A stretch of 11,519 nucleotides of DNA from Bacillota bacterium (lineage in GTDB: Bacteria; Bacillota; Clostridia; Oscillospirales; Oscillospiraceae): NCBI GenBank assembly GCA_023406225.1, contig JAEXWS010000156.1:1-11519 (forward strand), written 5' to 3'. The position numbers and the translations under genes are program-made. Shown here piece after piece: positions 5,799 through 11,519 of the stretch. The first letter of the stretch is position 1, and every line of letters starts with the position of its first letter. The notes under the pieces were generated by a model. That model made no database searches and was not told where the DNA came from. It saw nothing but the letters and a program-made list of their open reading frames with translations.

Positions 5799-8435
5799 TT
5801 ATGCTTCCATCGCCTTGGCGGATTCCTCCAGCTTGGCGATCAGCTCACGGAATTTTTCCGCCTTTTCCTTCTCCGCGCGCACGACCGCCTCGGGGGCCTT
5901 GGAGACGAACTTCTCATTGGAGAGCTTCTGCTCCACGATGCGCAGTCCGTTCTCCGCCTTCTCCTTCTCCCTGGCGATGCGCTCCAGCTCGGCCCGAACG
6001 TCCACCAGCTCGCTGAGGGGCAGGAACGCCGTGGCGTTATGCGTCACCACCGTCACCATGCCGGAGAGATCGGCGGGAGCGGCGGCGGAGAACTTCACCT
6101 CGCTGGCATAGGCCAGCCGCTGGATGAAGTGCAGTCCCTGGGCGTAAATATCCGGCGTGTCGGTGACCAGCAGGACCTCCGCCTTCCTGGAGGGCGGCAC
6201 GTTCATCTCCGCACGGCGGGCGCGGATGGCCTTGATGGTGTCCATGACGGCCTCCACGGCGGCCTCCTCCGCGGGGAAATCCAGCTCCTCGCGGTATTCC
6301 GGCCACCGGGCGGTCATCAGAAAATCGCCCGTATGGGGCAGGGCCTGGAAAATCTCCTCCGTGATGAAGGGCATGAAGGGGTGCAGAAGCTTTAAAAGCT
6401 CCGTCAGCACATAGCACAGCACGTTCTGCGCCGCGAGCCTGGCCGCCTCGTCCTCGCCGTTCAGCCGGGTCTTGGTCAGCTCGATATACCAGTCGCAGTA
6501 GGTGTCCCACAGGAAATCGTACACCTTGGCGGAGGCCACGCCGATCTCATAGCTGTCCAGGTTCTCGGTGACTTCACGAATCAGCGTGTTCAGCTTGGAG
6601 AGCACCCACTTGTCCTCCTGCTCCAGCTTGTCCGCGGCGGGCAGGGCGCAGGCGTCAATGGTGAGGTTCATCATCACAAAGCGGCTGGCGTTCCAGACCT
6701 TGTTTGCGAAGTTCCGCATGGCCTCGCACTTTTCCGTGTAGAACCGGGTGTCGTTTCCGGGGCTGTTGCCGGTGATGAGGTTGAAGCGCAGGGCGTCCGC
6801 GCCGTACTTCTCCGCCATTTCCAGAGGATCGATGCCGTTGCCCAGGGACTTCGACATCTTGCGGCCCTTATCGTCCCGGACCAGGCCGTGGATCAAAACG
6901 GTGTCAAAGGGGATCTGCTTCATCTGCTCGCAGCCGGAAAAAATCATCCGGGCCACCCAGAAGAAGATGATGTCATAGCCCGTGACCATGACGGACGTGG
7001 GATAGTAGAAGTTCAGGTCCTCCGTCTTCTCCGGCCAGCCCATGGTGGAGAAGGGCCACAGGGCGCTGGAGAACCAGGTGTCCAGCACGTCCGGGTCCCG
7101 GGTCAGGTGGGTGGAGCCGCACTTTTCACATTTGGTCGGGTCCTCCCGGCCCACGTTGATATGGCCGCACTCGTCACAGTACCAGGCGGGGATCTGGTGG
7201 CCCCACCAAAGCTGGCGGGAGATGCACCAGTCGTGCACGTTCTCCATCCAATTGATATAGGTCTTGGAGAACCGCTCGGGGACGAATTTGATCTCGCCAT
7301 CCCGGACCACCCGCAGGGCCTCCTCCGCCAGGGGCGCCATCTTCACGAACCACTGGGGGGAGATAAGAGGCTCCACGTCGTTGTGGCAGCGGTAGCAGGT
7401 GCCCACGTTGTGGTTATAGGGCTCGGTCTTCACCAAGTAGCCCTGCTCTTCCAGGTCCCTGACGATGGCCTTGCGGCACTCATAGCGGTCCATGCCGTTG
7501 TAGGGGCCGCCGTTTTCATTGATCTTTCCATCGTCTCCGATGCAGCGGATGACCTCCAAATTGTGCCGCAGACCCACCTCAAAGTCATTGGGGTCATGGG
7601 CGGGGGTCATCTTCACCGCACCGGTGCCGAAGCCCAACTCCACATAGTCGTCGGCCACGATGGGGATCTCCCGGTCCATGATGGGCAGGATGCAGGTCTT
7701 GCCCACCAGGTGCTTGAACCGCTCATCCGCCGGGTTCACGGCCACGCCGGTATCTCCCATCATGGTCTCGGGACGGGTGGTGGCGATGACCAGATCGCCG
7801 GAGCCGTCGGTCAGCGGGTAACGGATATGCCACAGGTGGCCGGGCTTGTCCAGGTACTCCACCTCTGCGTCGGAAAGGGCGGTGGTGCAGTGGGGGCACC
7901 AGTTGATGATGCGGCTGCCCTTATAGATCATGCCCTTGTCATACAGGTCGCAGAACGTCTCCCGCACGGCCTTGGCGCAGGTCTCATCCATGGTGAAGCG
8001 GGCGCGTTTCCAGTCGCAGGAGACGCCCATTTTCTTTTGCTGGGCCACGATGCGGTCACCGTACTTGTTCTTCCACTCCCAGACGCGCTCCAAAAACTTC
8101 TCGCGGCCCAGGTCATAGCGGGTCTTGCCCTCGTTGACCCGCAGCTCCTCCTCCACCTTGATCTGGGTGGCGATGCCCGCGTGGTCCACGCCGGGCAGCC
8201 ACAAGGCGGCGTAACCCTGCATCCGCTTGAAGCGGGTGAGGATATCCTGAAGGGTGCAGTCCAGGGCGTGCCCCATGTGGAGCTGGCCGGTGACGTTGGG
8301 AGGGGGCATCACGATGGAAAAGGGCTTCTTCCTGGGGTCGGGATCGCCGTTGAAGCAGTCGTTGTCCTCCCACATCTGATAAATGCGGGATTCCACCTGC
8401 TGGGGCTCGTAGACCTTTGGTAATTCCTTGTTCAT
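5799..8435 (-). CDS. valS: Valyl-tRNA synthetase
   Basis: The 878-aa class I synthetase charges tRNA-Val with valine. PPPNVTGQLHMGHALD (44-59) contains the HIGH signature in its common ValRS form HMGH (53-56). KMSKS is at 526-530. The CP1 editing domain that hydrolyses Thr-tRNA-Val has TTRPETMMGDTG (219-230) and AHDPNDFEVG (279-288). Four cysteines (C420, C423, C436, C439) form a zinc knuckle. NINWM-type insert features are normal, and the C-terminal 70 residues make the usual charged coiled coil (ELERIAREKEKAENGL). The length is typical for Firmicutes. ATG 8435 has AGGAG about 9 nt upstream. It lies only 35 nt after the previous gene with no promoter or leader between, so it is read from the T-box promoter at 10504-10532. 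Confidence 0.98.
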   Translation of the reverse strand: MNKELPKVYEPQQVESRIYQMWEDNDCFNGDPDPRKKPFSIVMPPPNVTGQLHMGHALDCTLQDILTRFKRMQGYAALWLPGVDHAGIATQIKVEEELRVNEGKTRYDLGREKFLERVWEWKNKYGDRIVAQQKKMGVSCDWKRARFTMDETCAKAVRETFCDLYDKGMIYKGSRIINWCPHCTTALSDAEVEYLDKPGHLWHIRYPLTDGSGDLVIATTRPETMMGDTGVAVNPADERFKHLVGKTCILPIMDREIPIVADDYVELGFGTGAVKMTPAHDPNDFEVGLRHNLEVIRCIGDDGKINENGGPYNGMDRYECRKAIVRDLEEQGYLVKTEPYNHNVGTCYRCHNDVEPLISPQWFVKMAPLAEEALRVVRDGEIKFVPERFSKTYINWMENVHDWCISRQLWWGHQIPAWYCDECGHINVGREDPTKCEKCGSTHLTRDPDVLDTWFSSALWPFSTMGWPEKTEDLNFYYPTSVMVTGYDIIFFWVARMIFSGCEQMKQIPFDTVLIHGLVRDDKGRKMSKSLGNGIDPLEMAEKYGADALRFNLITGNSPGNDTRFYTEKCEAMRNFANKVWNASRFVMMNLTIDACALPAADKLEQEDKWVLSKLNTLIREVTENLDSYEIGVASAKVYDFLWDTYCDWYIELTKTRLNGEDEAARLAAQNVLCYVLTELLKLLHPFMPFITEEIFQALPHTGDFLMTARWPEYREELDFPAEEAAVEAVMDTIKAIRARRAEMNVPPSRKAEVLLVTDTPDIYAQGLHFIQRLAYASEVKFSAAAPADLSGMVTVVTHNATAFLPLSELVDVRAELERIAREKEKAENGLRIVEQKLSNEKFVSKAPEAVVRAEKEKAEKFRELIAKLEESAKAMEA

Positions 8436-8470
8436 ATGCGGTTTCTCCTATTCTCTCAACTGAGTTGTTT

Positions 8471-9667
8471 TTATTTTAAAGATGGGACGCGGCGCGCCCG
8501 CGGCCGCTTTTTCAGGATACGGACGGGCAGGCCGGTCTTTTCCTCCAAAAACCCTTGGAACGCCTCCGGGTCCCCGCCGCTGCGGCTCCGTTCCGGCAGA
8601 ATGAAAGCATGCCGTTTATCCAGGAACAGCAGATAATCTCCTCCGCTGCGGGCTATGGCGGTAAACGAGGCGTACGGATACCGGGCGGAGCCCTTCCGGG
8701 TCTCCTCCCGGAAGGAGCGGTTGGTAAGCGTGACGGCGATCGGCCCCACATTTTTTGATAGAAGACGCCGGCTGGCCAGAGCGGAGAGCCAGGTCCTTCC
8801 CAAGCCCAGCAGCAAAAGCAGCGTCCCCAGGACCACGGGGAACACCAGGGCGCTCCCATTCTCCGGCGTGAGCGCCTCCGTCCGCAAAAGCGCCAGCCCC
8901 GCCGCTATCTGGACCAGTCCAAAGCCGCAGAGAAGCAGGCGCAGGATCAGTTCGCCCCACTGCCGGTTCACCCGGAAGGCGGCCCGGTTCAGCGCCACCA
9001 GGTCCCCAAACGCGTATCCCTCCGGCAGGTCAAAGCGGTGGCGGACGATCTCTTCCGGCTGAGCCGCCTCCTCCGGTGCGGCGATCACAGGCGCCGCACG
9101 CGGAGCGGGGGGCTCCGCCATGGGACGTGTGGCTCTACCTGAAATGGGCGCCAGCGGCTTTCCGGACTTTTCCTGAATGAACCGGGCGAAATCCGCCGAA
9201 GCGCCTTTGGTAAAGCCGTCCATGGGCACAACAAAGCAGTGGTTCCGGTCCAGAAACAGATAGAAACTGCCGCGGTAGGCGCGCAGCCGGTCCAGCCCGT
9301 CATAGGACTGGGAAGCGGTTCCACACGCCGAGGCCGCCGTGAGCGCCGTCCCGCCGAAGGTCAGGACCGCGGGTCCGTTCTGCGCCGCCATGAGGCGGCG
9401 TCTGATCCCGCGAAGCTGGTGATAGGCAAGGCCGTACGATAGCGGAAGCAGTCCCAGCAAAAAGGAAACGAGGGTGAAGGCCCCCAGCCCCTGGGACAGC
9501 CCGCCGCCGATCACCAGCAGCAGACACAGGGCCTCTGTCCAAACGCCCAAAAGGATCATCAGCGTTCGGACGGCGGGCGCGGACCATCTGCGGTAGGTCC
9601 TGCAGGTCACGCGGTCCAGCGCGGTGAAGTCCCGCTTTCCAAGGCTGCTCCGAACTTCAAACTCCAT
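8471..9667 (-). CDS. Membrane protein with two YcxB-like modules
   Basis: A 398-aa protein made of two copies of the same unit: a pair of transmembrane helices followed by a cytoplasmic YcxB-like (PH-fold-like) domain. Copy 1 has helices at about 32-54 and 62-82 and the domain at 100-171 (YDGLDRLRAYRGSFYLFLD, then FVVPMDGFTKG). A Pro/Ala-rich linker runs from about 174 to 208. Copy 2 has helices at about 240-262 and 273-290 and the domain at 308-382 (YASFTAIARSGGDYLLFLD, then FLEEKTGLPV). ATG 9667 has GGGGGAGGG just upstream. It is the middle gene of the T-box operon, 42 nt after the single-module paralogue and 35 nt before valS. YcxB-like proteins have no established function. The basic tail (KKRPRARR) should be cytoplasmic. 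Function unknown. Confidence 0.85.
   Translation of the reverse strand: MEFEVRSSLGKRDFTALDRVTCRTYRRWSAPAVRTLMILLGVWTEALCLLLVIGGGLSQGLGAFTLVSFLLGLLPLSYGLAYHQLRGIRRRLMAAQNGPAVLTFGGTALTAASACGTASQSYDGLDRLRAYRGSFYLFLDRNHCFVVPMDGFTKGASADFARFIQEKSGKPLAPISGRATRPMAEPPAPRAAPVIAAPEEAAQPEEIVRHRFDLPEGYAFGDLVALNRAAFRVNRQWGELILRLLLCGFGLVQIAAGLALLRTEALTPENGSALVFPVVLGTLLLLLGLGRTWLSALASRRLLSKNVGPIAVTLTNRSFREETRKGSARYPYASFTAIARSGGDYLLFLDKRHAFILPERSRSGGDPEAFQGFLEEKTGLPVRILKKRPRARRVPSLK
8532..8552. repeat. 21-nt exact repeat, copy A (paralogue signature)
   Basis: Bases 8532-8552 (CCGGTCTTTTCC...) are identical to 9732-9752. Both encode FLEEKTG near the C-terminus of a YcxB-like module, so this reflects gene duplication (or exchange) between neighbours and not a mobile repeat. 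Confidence 0.85.
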
Positions 9668-9709
9668 GGCCCTCCCCCTTTCCCTTCTTCTCTCCGGCGG
9701 CCGCCGGGA

Positions 9710-10216
9710 TCACACGCTCTGAAATGTCTTTCCGGTCTTTTCCTCCAAAAACGCCCGGAGCCCGGCGGCGTCACCCAGGGTGTAATGCTCCGGGGAGAGG
9801 ATCAGGCTGCGCTGTTTGTCCAGGAAAATGAAATCGTAGCCCCGGAAGCGCATCAGCGCATCGATATCGCTGTAACAGCGGCGCACCCGCCGCCCGCCGC
9901 CGGACTCCACGAAGCCGTCCTGATCGAAGGTCAGCGTCCCGTCCGGGATCATGGACGCCTGGCTGAACCAGGCGCTGAGGGTATTGGGGGCCAAGCCCGC
10001 CGCCAGCAGGAACAGCGCCACCACGGTCTTGCAGACGCCGGTGAACGATATCCCGGCAGACAGCGCGTTCCACGCCGTCCAGACGGCCCAGGCGGCCAGC
10101 GCCAGCACCACGGCCCGGTAGACCAGCATCTTCCCCCGGCGGAAGGTCCTCTCGGCCAACGTGTTCAGCGCCCGCAGACCGCGAACGTCGGCCTTCATCC
10201 GTACAACAAACTGCAT
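9710..10216 (-). CDS. YcxB-like membrane protein, single module
   Basis: A 168-aa protein: a short N-terminal cytoplasmic part, two transmembrane helices at about 31-50 and 61-78, and a YcxB-like domain (92-166). The domain includes LTFDQDGFVESGG, YSDIDALMRFRGYDFIFLD and FLEEKTGKTF. It is a clear paralogue of each half of the next gene. The start is ATG 10216, with GGAGGAG 6-12 nt upstream. A longer frame going up to 10333 would run through the T-box terminator and is rejected. It is the first gene after the T-box leader, so its expression should rise when tRNA-Val is uncharged. Function unknown; a link to valine or translation is only suggested by the operon. Confidence 0.87.
   Translation of the reverse strand: MQFVVRMKADVRGLRALNTLAERTFRRGKMLVYRAVVLALAAWAVWTAWNALSAGISFTGVCKTVVALFLLAAGLAPNTLSAWFSQASMIPDGTLTFDQDGFVESGGGRRVRRCYSDIDALMRFRGYDFIFLDKQRSLILSPEHYTLGDAAGLRAFLEEKTGKTFQSV
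9732..9752. repeat. 21-nt exact repeat, copy B (paralogue signature)
   Basis: Identical to 8532-8552. It encodes the FLEEKTG segment of the single-module YcxB-like protein. The surrounding DNA has diverged, so the duplication is not recent overall. Confidence 0.85.
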
Positions 10217-10230
10217 ATCGTGCTCCTCCA

Positions 10231-10265
10231 AAATAAAAACGCCCTGAGCCAAACGGCTCAGGGCG
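10231..10265 (-). terminator. T-box conditional terminator
   Basis: An 11-bp stem (CGCCCTGAGCC / GGCTCAGGGCG, loop GTTT on the - strand) is followed by TTTTTATTT. Its 5' strand overlaps the CCCU needed for the antiterminator, so the two structures exclude each other. It is also the first terminator met by transcripts that run on from sigE. Confidence 0.93.
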
Positions 10266-10497
10266 GACGAAAGGTCCGTGGTACCACCTGATTTCGCACC
10301 CGAAAAGGGCGCGCGCTCATGCGGCGCGATCACGCCGCTCCCCGATAACGGAGGGAATGCCGTTGCAGCTTACTGAGTGTTCAGCCCAAAGCTCCGGGAC
10401 GACTTCCCCACCGGCTTCCCGGGAACTTCCACCAGCCGTTCCCTCTCTTTGCATCCGCCGCACAGGTACTGCTCCCCATCATCGCAGTTTTCATATA
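10231..10497 (-). promoter_or_regulatory. T-box riboswitch, valine specifier (GUC)
   Basis: The leader on the - strand has the full T-box layout. The T-box itself, AGGTGGTACCACGG, is at 10276-10289; its UGGU would pair with ACCA at the 3' end of an uncharged tRNA with discriminator A, as tRNA-Val has. The AGTA motif of stem I is at 10467-10470. On the opposite side of stem I the specifier loop reads GGAA-GTC-G followed by TCCC, giving GUC (valine) at 10401-10403 with the expected purine after it. A second GTC follows directly. The antiterminator forms as AGG/CCU plus CGGAC/GUCCG around the UGGU bulge and competes with the terminator at 10231-10265. The valS gene downstream agrees with valine. 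It regulates two YcxB-like genes and valS by transcription attenuation. Confidence 0.93.
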
Positions 10498-10503
10498 TCA
10501 TGC

Positions 10504-10532
10504 AGTATAGTATACCCGCTTTTCTTTGTCAA
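10504..10532 (-). promoter_or_regulatory. Sigma-A promoter of the T-box / YcxB-like / valS operon
   Basis: On the - strand a perfect TTGACA (10527-10532), a 17-nt spacer and TATACT (10504-10509) are seen. A second TATACT overlaps at 10509-10514. Transcription should start near 10497. The -35 lies only 3 nt from the sigE stop codon. Confidence 0.9.
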
Positions 10533-10535
10533 GTG

Positions 10536-11240
10536 TCAGGATAACCGTAAAATTTCCTTTTTCAGCCGGGAAATGATGCGCTTTTCCAACCGGGAGATGT
10601 AGGACTGGGAGATGCCCAGCCGGTCCGCCACCTCCTTTTGCGTCTGCTCCCGCCCGCCGCCCAGGCCGAAGCGCAGGGTGATGATCTGCTTTTCCCGGGG
10701 GGACAGCACGCTGATGGCCGCCGCCAGGAGGGAGCGGTCCACATCCTCCTCGATGGGGCGCATCACGGTGTCGCCGTCGGTGCCCAGCACGTCGGAGAGC
10801 AGCAGCTCGTTGCCGTCCCAGTCGGTGTTCAGCGGCTCGTCGAAGGAGACCTCTCCCTTCCGGTTGGCGTTTTTCCGCAGATACATCAAGATCTCATTTT
10901 CAATGCACCGGGAGGCGTAGGTCGCCAGCTTAATATTTTTGTCCGTCCGGTAGGTCCCCACCGCCTTGATAAGCCCGATGGTGCCGATGGAGATCAGATC
11001 CTCGATGTTGATGCCCGTGTTTTCGAACCGGCGGGCGATGTACACCACCAGGCGCAGATTATGTTCGATCAGCTCCTTCCGGGCGTCCTCCTCCCCGATG
11101 CGGCTCAGAAGCTCCGCCTCCCGCTCCTTTGCCAGCGGTGGGGGCAGGGTATCGCTGCCCCCGATATAGTGCACCCCCGCGTCCGGCAGCAGCCCCAGCC
11201 GGAGCAGCCACCGCCGCAGCTTTACCCAAAAAGGTTCCAT
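10536..11240 (-). CDS. sigE: RNA polymerase sporulation sigma factor SigE (pro-form)
   Basis: This 234-aa factor is the first mother-cell-specific sigma factor of sporulation. Its N-terminal hydrophobic and basic pro-sequence (about residues 1-27) precedes the typical YIGGSDTLPPPL (25-36), where SpoIIGA cuts. Region 2 contains NLRLVVYIARRFENTGINIEDL and IKLATYASRCIENEILMYLR (103-122). The conserved block SFDEPLNTDWDGNELLLSDVLGTD (132-155) and the region 4 helix-turn-helix TQKEVADRLGISQSYISRLEKR (200-221) are close to Bacillus SigE. ATG 11240 has AGGAGG 6 nt upstream. It lies after spoIIGA, as usual, and starts within the open frame of that gene. SigG, often the next gene, is absent; the valine T-box operon follows. 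Confidence 0.97.
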   Translation of the reverse strand: MEPFWVKLRRWLLRLGLLPDAGVHYIGGSDTLPPPLAKEREAELLSRIGEEDARKELIEHNLRLVVYIARRFENTGINIEDLISIGTIGLIKAVGTYRTDKNIKLATYASRCIENEILMYLRKNANRKGEVSFDEPLNTDWDGNELLLSDVLGTDGDTVMRPIEEDVDRSLLAAAISVLSPREKQIITLRFGLGGGREQTQKEVADRLGISQSYISRLEKRIISRLKKEILRLS

Positions 11241-11519
11241 GCCTTCCTCCTGTTCTGACTTCGCCGCCCCAGAGAGCGCCGTATCCCGTTCCAAGCGCCG
11301 TGGGAGAGAGGGCCACCGGCAGTCCGGCATACCGCTTCCCTCCGATCTCCGTCCAATCGCTCCGCACCGCCAGCAGCAGCCCGCCGGACACGCCCACCGT
11401 ATGGTAGGGCACCAGCCGCGCTCCGCAGCCCGGCGCGGCGGAGCGCAGCGGTCCCAGCAGTTCCGCCGGAGCGCGCAGCGCCTCCGCCGTCAGCAGCCGC
11501 CGGGCCGCCGGCGGCAGAA
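11059..11519 (-). CDS. spoIIGA: Pro-sigma-E processing peptidase SpoIIGA, C-terminal part
   Basis: The frame enters from the right edge (first full codon CTG at 11517) and reads RLVPYHTVGVSGGLLLAV, which matches the C-terminal peptidase region of SpoIIGA (Bacillus has IPYRSVG...GLLLAF). The catalytic aspartate and the membrane helices lie outside the window. SpoIIGA sits in the septal membrane and cleaves pro-SigE. The natural end is probably near GALWGGEV, around 11260, but no stop occurs there. The frame remains open through the sigE ribosome binding site and start, and stops with TAA at 11059-11061. This adds a Gly/Ala-rich tail of about 60 residues that overlaps sigE by 182 nt. The identity is supported by the match and by its place before sigE; the exact end is uncertain. 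Confidence 0.82.
   Translation of the reverse strand, partial: LPPAARRLLTAEALRAPAELLGPLRSAAPGCGARLVPYHTVGVSGGLLLAVRSDWTEIGGKRYAGLPVALSPTALGTGYGALWGGEVRTGGRHGTFLGKAAAVAAPAGAAAGRGGALYRGQRYPAPTAGKGAGGGASEPHRGGGRPEGADRT

Noticed and set aside
6888..8423. A 511-codon open frame on the + strand opposite valS
   Set aside because: It is the antisense shadow of a GC-rich, highly conserved gene. Its product is rich in His, Gly, Val and Leu without domains, and valS motifs fully explain the region.
8436..8470. Possible terminator or leader between the double-module gene and valS (CAAC...GTTG then TTTTT on the + strand)
   Set aside because: The stem is only 4-5 bp and the T-run is on the wrong strand for valS transcription. 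Too weak to separate the genes.
10217..10333. N-terminal extension of the single-module YcxB-like protein into the leader
   Set aside because: It would run through the T-box terminator and antiterminator. ATG 10216 has a strong ribosome binding site and gives a natural protein start.

Overview
The window looks like chromosomal DNA from a GC-rich, endospore-forming, anaerobic Firmicute. The Oscillospiraceae (Flavonifractor/Lawsonibacter/Oscillibacter-like gut Clostridia) are my best guess. The grounds are the spoIIA operon, spoIIGA-sigE, a T-box riboswitch, GGAGG-type ribosome binding sites, sigma-A promoters and codon use rich in G/C at third positions. The family-level placement is inference; Firmicutes and spore-former are directly supported.

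Left part (1-2998, + strand). The 3' end of an unrecognised gene ends at a strong intrinsic terminator. Next comes a near-consensus sigma-A promoter carrying two LexA-type operators (GAAC-N4-GTTC class), one in the spacer and one over the predicted start site. It drives a three-gene operon: a 41-aa single-pass membrane protein, a radical-SAM protein of the putative DNA modification/repair family, and its usual partner with a DUF4130 domain. The radical-SAM protein also has a helix-hairpin-helix and, at its very C-terminus, QLSLF, the consensus beta-sliding-clamp-binding pentapeptide. Together these suggest a damage-inducible DNA repair or modification system that is poorly characterised. This is the most interesting part of the window.

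Middle (2886-5788). The complete spoIIAA-spoIIAB-sigF operon lies on the - strand and controls the first forespore-specific sigma factor. Its sigF end runs into the DUF4130 gene tail to tail, with a 113-nt antisense overlap. Divergent from spoIIAA is a two-gene + strand unit: an iron-sulfur flavoprotein-like oxidoreductase and a cysteine-rich DUF3795 protein. It ends at a perfect 21-bp hairpin that can also terminate valS from the other side.

Right part (5742-11519, - strand). In transcription order: the C-terminal part of spoIIGA (pro-sigma-E protease), sigE, then a promoter, a T-box leader (specifier GUC, valine) with its terminator, two YcxB-like membrane protein genes (one module, then two fused modules), and valS. 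The T-box therefore appears to place two unstudied membrane proteins under valine-tRNA control together with valyl-tRNA synthetase. The spoIIGA frame stays open 182 nt into sigE.

All calls are made by reading the sequence and recalling protein families; no database search was run.
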